Shown here: piece by piece, positions 30,212 to 40,451 of the stretch
Numbering within the stretch: the first letter of the stretch is position 1
Layout: every line of letters begins with the position of its first letter
The notes under the pieces: generated by a model
The model's input: the letters and a program-made list of their open reading frames with translations, nothing else
Told to the model about the DNA's origin: nothing
The model's database searches: none
Origin: Pantoea sp. Eser
Lineage (GTDB): Bacteria > Pseudomonadota > Gammaproteobacteria > Enterobacterales > Enterobacteriaceae
Length of the DNA stretch: 64,000 nucleotides
NCBI GenBank assembly: GCA_009830035.1
Contig: SZZY01000014.1
Span: forward strand, 1-64,000
Reading direction: 5' to 3'
Translations under genes and position numbers: made by a program

Positions 30212-30867
30212 ATGGTTCAGCCCGACAGCACTACCCGTTCGCTGGCAACAGACAGTAAACGTCTGGCCTTATCAGCCAGCAGCAAACCGGTGCCGCTGAA
30301 ACTGGTGCTGCTGCTGGGCGTGACCTGCGCGCTGGCGGTTGGCAACGTCTACTTTGCCCAACCGCTGCTGACCGCCATGGCGCAAACTTTCGCCGTCTCC
30401 GCCGGTTCGACAGGCATGGTGGTGACCGCCACGCAGGTTGACTACGGGCTGGGGCTGCTGTTTGTCGTGCCGCTGGGCGATCTTTTTAATGGCAGGCTGC
30501 TTATTGTCTGTCAGCTGCTGACGCTGTCATGGCTGCCGCTAGCCGGGCTTCATCACACATCTGGCTGTTTATCACCGAAGTGATCCTGCTCGATTTTGCG
30601 GTGCAGGCGGTCCACGTTAGCAGTCAGAGCCTGCATCTTCATGGCCGGCCCGACGCGAATCATCGGCTGATCGCTGCCTATATGTGTTTCTACTCTGTCG
30701 GTAGCGCCCTCGGGGCCCTCGCCGCCACCCGGGTCTATGCAGGCTGGCAGTGGCCGGGAGTCTGTCTGCTTGGCAGCGCCATCAGCCTGGCGGCACTGCT
30801 GTTCTGGTGGGCCACTTCTCGTCCCTCCTCTGCTGACGCTCTCTCTCCTGCAGGATCGATAAAATGA
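30212..30867 (+). pseudogene. MFS transporter, middle deleted
   Basis: ATG 30212 with AGGAAG. The N-terminal third matches MFS drug/metabolite exporters (LALAVGNVYFAQPLLTAMAQ and VTATQVDYGLGLLFVVPLGD with helices 1-3). Near 30535 the frame shifts and the text jumps to late helices (IWLFITEVILLDFAVQAVHVSSQ, YSVGSALGALAATRVY, and a last helix before the stop at 30867). Roughly half of the 12-helix protein is missing. It is the direct target of the divergent HxlR regulator and overlaps the EamA gene by four bases. Confidence 0.78.
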
Positions 30868-31561
30868 AAACGTACCATTTGCTACTGGCGGTACTGATAA
30901 CCGCTATCTGGGGAATTAACTTTTCAGTGATTAAGCTGGGGCTGAAGGAGGTTGAACCGTTTGTCCTTGCCGGCATCCGCTTTCTGCTGTGCGCCCTGCC
31001 CGCGCTGTTTTTTATCGCTAAACCCGCGGTGAAATGGCGCTGGCTGATCGGCTATGGGCTGGTATTCGGCTTCGGCTTATGGGGCATGGTCAATCTGGGC
31101 ATCCGGCTCGGATTGTCTGCCGGCGTCGCTGGTGCTGCAATTCAGCGCGCTGTTTACCCTGTTACTCGGCAGCTGGGCGTTTCGCGAACCGCTGTCGCGC
31201 TCTGTCTTATGCTGTTAATGGGCTGAGTGGCTTTCACGGTTTACTGACTCACGCCCATGGGACAACGCTGCTGTCGATCCTTTTCCAGGTCTATCCCAAC
31301 ACCCTGTTCGGCTATTGGGTATGGAACGCCTTACTGAAACGCTATCCGGTTTCGACCGTCGCGCCGCTTTTATTGCTGGTGTCGGTGTTTGGCTTACTGG
31401 GATCGTTCTGGATTTTCGACGAGCAGCTGTCAGCGCTGAAACTGGCTGCGCTGCTGATCATTATCAGCGGCCTGACCATCGGCCTGTATGGCGCGCGACT
31501 GAGGCAGGCTGGCATCATAATTCACCCCATTCCCTGCCGGGAGAGAAGGAGGACAGCATGA
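30864..31561 (+). pseudogene. EamA-family (DMT) transporter, frameshifted
   Basis: Starts at ATG 30864 overlapping the MFS stop. The N-terminal helices are clear (LLAVLITAIWGINFSVIKLGLKEV, EPFVLAGIRFLLCALPALFF). Near 31130 a frameshift, and another near 31220, break the centre; the C-terminal part reads FGYWVWNALLKRYPVSTVAPLLLL, then SFWIFDEQLSALKLAALLII. It resembles O-acetylserine/cysteine exporter EamA but is shorter than the usual 290-300 residues. It ends within the next gene start, so the HxlR-controlled unit was MFS-EamA-MBL. Confidence 0.75.
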
Positions 31562-32363
31562 TCAGGTTATGTACCGCCTGTGGCACCGCGTATCAGCCAC
31601 CTTACACAGCCCGTCAGATCGATGTAAAATCTGCGATGACCCGCGTCAGTATGTGCCTGCAGGCGGCCAGAGCTGGATCGATTTCGATCAGCTGACCGCC
31701 CGCCACGCCAACAAATGGACGGCACACGGTGATGCGTTGCTAAGCATCAAAACCGTGCCGAAATTTGCTATCGATCAACGGGCGTTTCTGCTGCGTACGC
31801 CGCACGGAAACGTATTGTGGGACCGTATTGCCAATCTTGATCAGGCGACCCTGGCGCTGGTGAACGCGCTGGGTGGACTGCACGCCATCGCTATTTCTCA
31901 TCCGCATTACTACACCACGATGCAGGTGTAGGCCGTCGAGTTTAACGCACCGATTTATCTGCACGCCCGCGATCTCGAATGGATAGTGCGTGACAGTCCG
32001 CATCTTAAACTGTGGCAGGGCGAATCATTCCCGCTGCTGCCTTCACTGACGCTGTTGCGGCTGGGCGGCCATTTTCCCGGCGGCTGCGTGCTGCACTGGG
32101 CTGAGGGCGACGGCGTGATCCTCGCGGGCGACATTTTGCAGGTCACGCCTGGTGCGTATGGCGTTTCGTTTATGTGGAGTTACCCGAATATGTTGCCGCT
32201 CTCCGCCGCCGCGGTGCAGCGTATACTGCAACGGCTGTCGGACGTGACGTTCGGCCAGGTTTATGGCGCATTCGAAGGGCAGGATATTCGTCAGCAGGCG
32301 AAAGAGAAGATAATGCGATCGGGGCAAATCTATCTGGACTGTCTGGAAAATCGCGACGAGTAA
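31558..32363 (+). pseudogene. MBL-fold hydrolase, frameshift and amber
   Basis: ATG 31558 has a strong AAGGAGG site. It opens with a Cys-rich start (CTACGTAY ... CKICDDPRQYVPAGGQSW) after a frameshift near 31620. Metal-site text is AIAISHPHYYTTM, so the HxHxDH motif is in a variant form (HPHYYT), typical of this glyoxalase-II-like MBL group. TAG at 31929-31931 falls where relatives have Trp. The rest is intact to 32363 (GGHFPGGCVLHWAEGDGVI, LAGDILQVTPG). Last gene of the HxlR-linked unit. Substrate unknown. Confidence 0.78.
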
Positions 32364-32369
32364 TCGCAC

Positions 32370-34265
32370 AACAGGAATAAACAGCGGCACGATCGGCCAG
32401 CTCATCCGCCGAAGAAACGGACTGTTCAACCAGTACCACATTTTGCTGCGTTACCTGATCCATCTGGTTAACCGCAATGTTGATTTGCGCAATGCCACTG
32501 CTTTGCTCTTCTGACGAGGCAGTGATATCACGCATCAGCTGAGAAGTATGTTCAATGGCGCTGACGCTTTGCTTCACCTTGTCGCCGGCGTTTTGCGCCA
32601 TGGTGATCCCTTCCTGCGCGTGACCCACTGACTGTTATCAGCCCTTTGATCTCTTTCGCCGCGCTAGCCGATCGCTGCGCCAGCGCCCGGACTTCCGATG
32701 CCACCACCGCAAATCCTTTGCCCTGTTGCCCGGCACGGGCGGATTCGACTGCCGCATTCAGCGCCAGAATATTGGTCTGGAAAGCAATACTGTCGATCAC
32801 CGAGGTGATCTCTTCAATCTTTCCGGAACTGCCACGGATTTTGTGCATGGTCTCCATAACCGAATCCATCGCCGCGCCGCTTAACAGCGCTGCCTGGGTA
32901 GCGGATTCGGCGCAATCGGAGGCGAAACGGGTGTTATCAGCATTCTGCTGAATGATTGAGGCGAGCTGCTCCATGCTGGCCGCGGTTTCAGCCAGCGAAG
33001 CAGCCTGCTGCTCGGTACGCGACGAGAGAACGCCATTACCTTTAGCAATTTCCTCAGAGGAGTTAGCGATGGTGGCGGCGTTGCCCTTAATATCCGACAC
33101 CAGCTGGGCCAGACGCTGCTGCATCAGAATCAGGGCCTTTAACAGTTCGGCCCTTTCATTGTTGCCCGCGATGTTCAGTTCCGCCGTCAAATCACCTGCC
33201 GCGACGCGACTGGCAACCTGCACCGCTTCCCTGACCGGACGCGTCACTGAGCGGGTGATCATCACCGCCAGCAGAATCGCCAACAGCGCCACGCCCAGCA
33301 GCCCGGCCAGCAGTGCAAACTGGGCATGGCGACGTTCGGTGATTTGCGACTGCAGCAGTTCAGCCAGCCGGCCGCTGGTCTGCTCACACAGCTCCGCATA
33401 ACGGTTAATCGCCTAGGTAAAGACGCGGACATATTCCACCCGGGTAATAGTGGCATGGCCGCTGACAAATACGCCATCGGCCAGTTAATGCATCCAGCGC
33501 CTGCTGCGTGGCGTCCTGCGCCAGGCTGCCAAAGGTAGTTTTGAGATCGGGCTCGATGAGAAAAACCTTATCGATGTTGCTGCTGAATTGAGCCAGCGCC
33601 GTCCTGCCATTGTCTATCTGGAATGCCATCCGGCTACGGTCGGCGTCGGATGCATTGCCGCCGGCGATCAGTGAGGTGCCGGTGGCGCGGATCTGCCCGA
33701 GGGTTTCAGTCAGCAACGGTAACCGGCCGAAAATACTGACGATAAGCTGATAAGTGTTCAGGTCTGCATCCAGTGATAACTGATAAAAATCCAGCACGTC
33801 CTGATTAGCATTCAGCTGTACCTAGATAAGTTGAGCATGCCGGGTCAGGCTTGCCGCCAGCGTCAGGTTGCCGCCGTTAATATCCGCCAGCAGTTTTTCC
33901 CACTGCTGGGTCAGAAGATCAAAGCGCTTCAGCGGCTGCGCCTGTTGGTCCTCCTGGCGCAAATCGGCGGTAATTGACTGTGCCAGGCTATTAATCTGGC
34001 TGACCAGAGCCAGCCGTGGCGCATTGTCCGGCTGGTGCAGTAAGATGGCAATGGCACTCTCAACCCGGTGGCGTTGCAGCAAATTAAGCAGTTTCAGGAC
34101 TTTTTTCTCTACCGGAATACCGCTTAACTCAACACTTTTTGCATCGATAAGCTGGTTGCCGGTCTGAATAAACAGAAAGGTCGGTAAAATAAACAGTATC
34201 AGCGCAAACGAACCCAGTAACAGGAATTTGGTGAATAAATTAATTCGATCAAGTATTTTCTTCAT
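32370..34265 (-). pseudogene. Methyl-accepting chemotaxis protein 1, multiple lesions
   Basis: From ATG 34265: a first membrane helix (FLLLGSFALILFILPTFLF), then a periplasmic helical sensor with SGIPVEKKVLKLLNLLQRHR, suggestive of a nitrate/nitrite-sensing type domain. TAG at 33824-33822 and TAG near 33415-33413 interrupt it, with a frameshift near 33480. The second helix ([16 protein letters not shown]), HAMP ([20 protein letters not shown]) and signalling tip ([19 protein letters not shown]-like, here [20 protein letters not shown]) follow, with a further frameshift near 32630. The extreme C-terminus with the docking peptide is absent. The receptor cannot function. Confidence 0.88.
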
Positions 34266-34837
34266 TGGTTATCGCTCTGATGTGTTAAGCGTGCAGGTGG
34301 TGTAATGCACAAAAGGTTTATGTAATCTTATTATTTTCGCTGCTGCTTCATGACAGGACGGAAAGTGTTCTTACGGCAGAAAGCCGCCCTGAGGAAATAA
34401 ATCCCTCATCAGCAAATAATCAGCAGCATCACAGCGAAATAAATTATAGGTTGCGTTTGGTTATTTTACAAGTGATAAACAGACAATATTTACTGTCAGA
34501 ATAATTTAAAGCAAACCCTTAAATAACCATATAAAACAATGCAATAAAAATATTACAATTATCAATTCTTGTAAAATAGCTAGCGAAGTTTCTGCGTAAA
34601 ACCTTCAACAAATAAACATTCAAGTAAAGTGTTAACCGGCCGATAACAGACTTCCGTCGTTTAACTCCGAGATATTTCTCTGGCTGTCAATCGATCTTAA
34701 CGCGCCAATGCCTAGCTGAATGTTATTCCCGCCACTCAACCAAAAGAGTTATTTTGCACGGCGTTAATCGCGGGTGTTTTTATTATCTGCCATTTTAATT
34801 CGCATTCTGCTGCAGGAGATTGTTGGTATTTATGCGC
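34266..34837. other. AT-rich intergenic region between the two chemoreceptor genes
   Basis: About 570 bp without a reading frame of note. It contains the promoter of receptor 1 (minus strand). I see no repeat or RNA gene in it. Confidence 0.5.
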
Positions 34838-34862
34838 AAAAAAAACCCCCACAAGTTGAGGG
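34838..34862 (-). terminator. Terminator of chemoreceptor 2
   Basis: On the minus strand a short GC-rich hairpin (CCCTC ... GTGGGG) is followed by eight T, 20 bp after the receptor stop. Confidence 0.75.
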
Positions 34863-34882
34863 CCTGACTGATCGGATTGGCT

Positions 34883-35901
34883 TTAAAAACTTTCCCAGTT
34901 AGTTTTATTCAAATCGATGTTCTGGCGGTCAGGCTGACGGCCTGGCACTACCGGACGCGCAGCAGATACCTGACGTTCCGCCTGAGGTGCACGGCTTTGA
35001 CTGTCCACTTTAAAGGTGGCAACCAGCGCCGACAGGGTTTCCGCCTGTTCCTGCAGAGATTTAGACGCCGATGACGCCTCTTCCACCAGTGAGGCGTTCT
35101 GCTGCGTCACCTCATCCATCTGACCGATAGCCAGATGGACCTGCTCAATACCCTTGCTTTGCTCAGACGTCGCCGCAGCGATCTCATTCACCAGATCGGC
35201 AACCTGCTGGATGGCATGTCGAACATTTTCACTGTTGGTACCGACGCCGTTTGCCTGTTCCAGCCCGTGCTCTACCTGTGACACCGAAGTTGAAATTAAA
35301 TCTTTAATCTCACGGGCGGCAGAGGAGGATCGCTGTGCCAGATTACGCACTTCGGAGGCCACCACGGCAAAACCACGTCCTTGCTCTCCGGCCCGCGCCG
35401 CTTCATCCGCCGCATTCAACGCCAGAATATTGGTCTGGAACGAAATGCCTTCAATCAGCCCGGTAATTTCAGAGATCTTAGCCGAGCTGGCGCGTATCTC
35501 ATCCATTGTGCTCAGCATTTGCTTCACGGCAGTGCCGTTCTGAATCGACATTTGGTTGGCATTATTAGCCAGGTTACTGGCCTGATTCGCCCCTTCAGCG
35601 TTCTGGCGCACCGTGTCGCTCAGGGTCGCCATGCTGGCCGAGGTCTGCTCCAGTTTCGCTGCTCGGCCGCCGGCTGTTTTGCGTTATCCATCATGCTTTG
35701 ATGACGATATAAAGCAATACCGAGCTGATTGGTGGCACTGATCTATTTGTTTAAATCACGAATGCTGGGAATCGCGTTCACTTGCACATATTCAAAACGA
35801 GACTGGAAGCCCGATATCACTGATAAAGAAATAATCACCAGTGCAATCAGGGACATTTCAAGCAGTGAAAATACCGATACCAGTCGCTGTGTAATGGTCA
35901 T
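34883..35901 (-). pseudogene. Methyl-accepting chemotaxis protein 2, sensor deleted
   Basis: From ATG 35901: MTITQRLVSVFSLLEMSLIA is the first membrane helix, followed by the start of a four-helix sensor (YVQVNAIPSIRDLNK). TAG at 35745-35743 stops it before ISATNQLG; Gln is the simplest ancestor. Near 35670 the sequence jumps to the signalling domain ([20 protein letters not shown]). The tip [20 protein letters not shown] is nearly canonical, with an Asp for Val substitution. The C-terminus ends NWESF, the CheR/CheB docking pentapeptide form. The whole periplasmic sensor, second helix and HAMP domain are gone (about 250 residues). The 249-residue cytoplasmic domain frame could in theory be expressed alone. 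Confidence 0.87.
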
Positions 35902-36551
35902 AAGTGCTCTCTGTAATAGATTAAAAAAAGAACTAAGGTGATTAGCTGAATCGATCTTATCGGCGCTGTTTAACCTGACTTTAATTAATTGCCGGTACTA
36001 TATTTTTTTATTCTGACTTGCAAGCTGCGTATTCTGAACTATAGGCCAGACGTGATTACGTCGTTATTAATACCGGATGAGAGACATTATTTTTTCATCG
36101 CGGTTTATTAATTTTTGCTCAGCGCCACAATTAACCTGCCGGGCAGCTGAATCTCTCCGGCGGTAACTTTTCGACCCCTGATGATTAGTACGCTTATTGT
36201 GCAGATTTAATTTCGATTAACGGCACGGAGAATTATTCCAGGCAGGGCGTTGTCGGCTTAAAGAGTGGACCGCAGCCCCGACTTTAAAGGTTATTAGCGG
36301 ATCAGACGCTGTGGAGCATGCACAGCGCACACAGCAGGGTTGCCACTTAACATCAGAATATCTGATTAAAAAGCGGGAGGTTCTTTTAGTCTGTTTGGAC
36401 AACTGTAGCCAGAATCTTACTGATTCTGTCAGGACCAATTTAAAACTGTGATCGGGCTGGCAGAAACAGAATAGTGGTCTGTGCTCACTGGCCCGACCAG
36501 GCTTAGACCAAGTCCACAGCAATAGCGCTTACAATAAAAAAAGGAGTGATT

Positions 36552-36851
36552 ATGGATTTAGCAACTTTTGAAGCCAGAACCGGCCTTTGGCCACATATGC
36601 ACTTTACCGATGTGGAATATGAAGTCTGTGGTGATCGTGTTGAGATTTATACCATTGATGTCAGCCGTCAGACCAAGAGTAAGCTGTTCATTTGCCGCGT
36701 AGATAATGAACAGCAGGCAGAATCACTGACCGCCCAGTTTAAAGAGTGGTTACCCAAACTGCGGCTTAAAAAACGCAAAGTGGCGGTGAACCTTGCACGT
36801 CTCAGCTGTGAAAAGAGCTACCCAGCCAGCCTGAATCGGTGTTGCCGGTAA
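36552..36851 (+). CDS. Hypothetical protein (99 aa)
   Basis: AAGGAGTGATT directly precedes ATG 36552, a very strong ribosome site; an in-frame GTG six bases upstream is inside it. The product is a small mixed alpha/beta soluble protein (LATFEARTGLWPHMHFTDVE, VEIYTIDVSRQTKSKLFICR) with a basic C-terminal stretch (KLRLKKRKVAVN). I do not recognise the family. The gene stands alone, with no similar-strand neighbour within 900 bp. Confidence 0.6.
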   Translation: MDLATFEARTGLWPHMHFTDVEYEVCGDRVEIYTIDVSRQTKSKLFICRVDNEQQAESLTAQFKEWLPKLRLKKRKVAVNLARLSCEKSYPASLNRCCR

Positions 36852-36878
36852 TCCTGGTGTTAGTGCAGTTTCTGGCAG

Positions 36879-37301
36879 TTAGAACAGCCAATAGTCACCA
36901 GCTTCAATCGAGATGTCACGAAACAGCGTAATGTGGATCTCTATCCACTGATCAGCGGCCCGCAAGCTGTGTGGCCAGTTACGCCGTTTCAGTTCAGCAA
37001 CAAAATCACGGGTACTTCCCGTCCATCCACCATTGCCGCCCCGACGCATGACCTGACAAAACGCGCTATAAATCTCATCCGGCTGTGGCATTAATCTTTT
37101 CTCACAGAGACTGTATAGATAAACAGTATTACCGATCGACAAGATGATCAAGCGGCTTCTGTTTTCCGCTGCGTCATTGCTGGATCCACAAGGCTTTCCT
37201 GTCGATGTGTATCGGCCAGCTTCTGTTGGACTGGCAGCCACCATCATCCTGGCGACATCGATCGAACAATTTTCACGTGCCTGCCTCGGCTGATTTAACA
37301 T
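36879..37301 (-). CDS. Hypothetical protein, start uncertain
   Basis: A minus-strand frame of 140 residues. The first half has odd composition; the orderly part is from an internal ATG at 37091 (MPQPDEIYSAFCQVMRRGGN, then DFVAELKRRNWPHSLRAADQ and WIEIHITLFRDIS), about 70 residues, which I think is the gene. No good ribosome site at either start. Soluble, family not recognised. It converges with the gene at 36552. Confidence 0.4.
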   Translation of the reverse strand: MLNQPRQARENCSIDVARMMVAASPTEAGRYTSTGKPCGSSNDAAENRSRLIILSIGNTVYLYSLCEKRLMPQPDEIYSAFCQVMRRGGNGGWTGSTRDFVAELKRRNWPHSLRAADQWIEIHITLFRDISIEAGDYWLF

Positions 37302-37408
37302 ATAAATCGCTGTTTTTAATATTCTTTTATTTAGATTGCCGCTAAGTGAATACCGCCAGCTGCTCCCCGTTCGCCCTTTTGGCCGCGATGACTTTAAGCC
37401 AAATCTTA

Positions 37409-37456
37409 GAAAACGTTTTCATATAAGCGTAACGCGTTGATATGCAAGAATATCAA
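37409..37456. promoter_or_regulatory. Two dyads upstream of the candidate small RNA
   Basis: GAAAACGTTTTC at 37409-37420 is a perfect 12-bp palindrome of LacI/GntR-operator style, and TTGATAT/ATATCAA (37437-37443, 37450-37456) a second inverted repeat. Both lie 60-100 bp before the stem-loops at 37513. Function inferred from position only. Confidence 0.35.
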
Positions 37457-37512
37457 CCACCCTTCGCTTTTTAATTATTTGATATCTGATTAAAAAAATG
37501 CATAAACGTAAC

Positions 37513-37624
37513 GGCAAAGCTGACGGTTTTGCCCTATCTTTAAATGGCTCTGTAACGAAATCCACTCCAGTTACAGAGTGATCTAACTCCTACCCTTCCC
37601 CCTTTTACAGGGGGCTCTTTTTTG
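37513..37624 (+). ncRNA. Candidate small RNA with three stem-loops
   Basis: In a gene-free stretch three hairpins follow each other: GGCAAA/TTTGCC (37513-37533), CTCTGTAAC/GTTACAGAG (37548-37578, 13-base loop) and CCCCC/GGGGG (37598-37614) with TTTTTT ending at 37624 nearby. A terminator with no gene before it, preceded by two further stems, is the usual look of an enterobacterial sRNA. No known family is recognised. The 5' end is not determined; a terminator of a lost gene is the alternative. Confidence 0.45.
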
Positions 37625-38282
37625 GTCCCCGGTTATTTCCTCCGGATCGGATGTTATTTCACGATACAGTCCTTATCTCCCGCTTCGCTATCCGCTGAAT
37701 CTTACTGAATCGTCGCGTGATACAGGGGCTAAGCCCGCGCCAGAATCAAGATCAATTGCGCGTTTATCGATCGCAACAGTTAAGAACGGTTATTTATTTG
37801 TAACGTTATAATTCAACATTCTGGGTTATTACCGAAATCACTGTTTATATTCTGTTGAAAAAAACCGTTTTTTCTCTTTATACAGCTCTGGCGTTTTTTT
37901 TACGGCTAATAATTAGCCAGCAGAAATATGGAAACTATCGAAAAAAACTCGTAATAATCAAGCATCCCCTTATTATCCGGCGCCTCACCAGGGAAGCCGT
38001 CAGTCAATAAAAATATGTTCTGCCTGTTTTTTTCGCCCCTGCCTGTCTGGCGGGGGTTCTTATTTTTGCCGTTTTCAGTTGTTACCTCCCGTTAACTCTC
38101 TGCCGGTAAAAGCCGCAGGTAACCAGCCATTATCTAGGAGCAAAGCAGGTTATCTGCACGATTGCTGAAGCGAGCCATGCGCCCAGTAGAAGCATTAAAA
38201 CGCAGCTGTTATGCCGCTAACCGCTTATCGCGCTGTGCTGTGCTATGCTTGCAAAGCAAACACCAGCCATGCGAGTCCGCCT
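37625..38282. other. Intergenic region before the first BLUF-EAL gene
   Basis: About 650 bp, AT-rich in its middle (37790-37960), without a gene. I see no conserved element beyond short T and A runs. Confidence 0.4.
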
Positions 38283-39734
38283 ATGCTTTCCACCATCCGC
38301 AGCCAGCTTACTTCCTGCGTCTCGTCTGAGAGACTGCAGGCGCTGGTCGATCATGCCGGTTCGAAAAATGCGGCCATTCAGGTTACCGGGATCCTGTTAT
38401 TTGATGGCCAGCATTTTTTTCAGGTGCTGGAAGGCACTATGGAGGCGGTTATCACTGTCTACCAGCGTATCAGTCAGGATGATCGGCATTTCAATCTGAT
38501 TGAATTAATGCGTGATTACGCGCCCGCCCGTCGCTCTGGTCACGCCGGTATGGAATTGTTTGATCTGCGCGATTACCGGGACAGCAACGTGGTTGATGCG
38601 CTGCTTAATCGTGCCACGCTCAATGCCGAGCGGGTGAAAGGCGACCGGGTAGTGAAATTTTTACGCTCGTTTGTTGAAGGGCGTGACAAAGAGACGTTTA
38701 TTGCGATTGATCCTGCAGAAGACTGGCAACTGATTACCCCGCCGTCAGCGGATGCACCGTTAGCCTATAGCCCTGCCCCCGGCCAGCAATGTGAATTTGC
38801 GTTACAGCCGATCGTCGATGTCGCCAATCGCAGGATTGTCTCCTATGAAGCACTGATCCGCGGCCCGCAGGGCAGATCGCCGGCAGTGTGCCGGCGCCTG
38901 AAATACTCCGTCGCGCGGTCAGTGCCCTCAACGAAGCCGTGGGCCGGGGAGTGCCATCACAATGCTTTGACGCCGCCACCGAAATGCAACGCACCGAAGA
39001 TTTCGTTCTGATGACCGATCTTAAAATGGCGCTGCGCGACAATAACGGGCTCTATCTGGTCTATCAGCCAAAAATTTGTCTGCACAGCGGTAAGCCGGTC
39101 GGCCTCGAAGCGCTGGTCCGCTGGCAGAACAAACCGATCTGCTGTCGACCCTGACGGCCTAGGTGATCGATCAGGCGGTGGATCGTCTGCGGCGACTGCG
39201 GAACAACTGTATCCAGCTGCCTTTGACCGTCAATGTCAGCGTGCGCGACTTCTCACGCGAGGGCTTTGCCGCCGCGCTTGAGAATAAAATGCTGAAGGCA
39301 AGGTTGCCGACGTCGCTACTGGGTATCGAATGTCTGGAGACGGAACGCATAATTGAAAGTCCGATGGCGTTACGCGGTCTGGAAATGCTCAAACAGCGTG
39401 GCTTTGGCATTTAGCTTGATGATTTCGGATCGGGCTACAGTAATATCAGCCATCTGTGCGACGGCTGCCGCTTGATGTGATTAAGCTGGATCGTTCACTG
39501 ATCAATGAGCTCTCCTCAGATACTGCTTCCCGTACCATCGCCCGCAGCATCATCGCCATGCTGAAAGAGCTAGACTATGTAGTGCTGGCAGAAGGCGTAG
39601 AGTGCCCGGATGCGGTGACCTCGCTGACCGAATATGGCTGCGATCAGGCGCAGGGTTACTTTTACTCGAAACCGTTAACCGAAGGAGCCCTCAACCACTG
39701 GCTGCACTGGAAACTGCGCGGCGAATGCCGTTGA
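38283..39734 (+). pseudogene. BLUF-EAL photoreceptor-type protein 1, multiply broken
   Basis: From ATG 38283: BLUF domain (VTGILLFDGQHFFQVLEG, LIELMRDYAPARRSGHAGME), a linker helix, a degenerate EAL-like segment (CEFALQPIVDVANRRIVSYE), then a second EAL region (GLYLVYQPKICLHSGKPVGL, LEALVRW). The start reads MLSTIRSQLT where BluF proteins read xxTxIYRSH: two codons including the flavin-contacting Tyr are missing. Frameshifts near 38885, 39140 and 39465; TAG at 39160-39162 and 39412-39414, the latter at a Gln-like site (FGI*LDDFGSGYSN). BLUF-EAL proteins sense blue light; canonical EAL domains cleave cyclic di-GMP. The ExLxR and DDFG motifs are readable, so this was probably an active phosphodiesterase. 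Confidence 0.85.
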
Positions 39735-39959
39735 GGCTGCCGCAGGCCCCACTGAGAATAGCCAAAGCGTTGTCTGTGACAGACAGCGCTTTTTTATTGT
39801 CGGCGATCGGGCAGGTAAATCAGGCGCGGACCAGCCATTCAAAATAAGTGACTTTTAACAGCAAAATAAGGCTATTTTCCTTCTTCGTCATTGCGCCTAC
39901 TATTCATTCTATCGAGGTAGAACGCCTCTTTCAGGTCAAAATGAACTGAGGAAATGACC

Positions 39960-40148
39960 ATGAAAACCATCAAAAATTTCGTTGCTGTTACTGCACTGAC
40001 CCTGATTTCTTTCGGCAGTTTTGCTCAGAGCATTACAGCTACCGCCTCTACTCTGGATGCGGCTGAAGCTAAAGTTGCTGCGCAGGCGAAAGATGCTGGC
40101 GCCCGCGTCGACAACCGCGCCTACGTTTTGGCTGAACTGATTAAATAA
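39960..40148 (+). CDS. DUF1471 (YdgH/BhsA/McbA) periplasmic protein, short
   Basis: ATG 39960 (an ATG six bases upstream is in frame) gives a 62-residue protein with a clean signal peptide (MKTIKNFVAVTALTLISFGS, cleavage near FAQ). The mature part has the DUF1471 pattern: ITATASTLDAAEAKVAAQAK, then DNRAYVLAELIK. Relatives have about ten more residues between AKDAGA and the final strand, so a small in-frame deletion is likely. These proteins are stress-induced periplasmic or outer-surface proteins affecting biofilm. A terminator follows at 40168. The upstream A/T-rich region suggests its own promoter. Confidence 0.8.
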   Translation: MKTIKNFVAVTALTLISFGSFAQSITATASTLDAAEAKVAAQAKDAGARVDNRAYVLAELIK

Positions 40149-40167
40149 GCGCATCTGTTCTGTATAA

Positions 40168-40195
40168 AGGCTGCCTCTTAAGGCGGCTTTTTTTT
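40168..40195 (+). terminator. Terminator of the DUF1471 gene
   Basis: A hairpin AGGCTGCC / GGCGGCT around CTTAA is followed by eight T. Confidence 0.8.
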
Positions 40196-40451
40196 GCCTG
40201 CTGCTTTAACTACGCTCCGCCAGCGTCCCTCTTGGCACTCCGTTTTATACGTCATTAGTGCCTGTTCAGGCGGGCCGCATCTGGTCAACGTTCAGCCGCT
40301 ACAGTTAAAAACAGGTTAACTGCAACACTGCTGTTTCGCTTACTCCCACCGATGATGGTGCAGTGTGTGCGACGGAGTATTAAGGTTAGATGCAACATTA
40401 TTTGAACAATGTTAGCGTGTGCCCGACAATCACATAAAATCGGAGCTGCAC

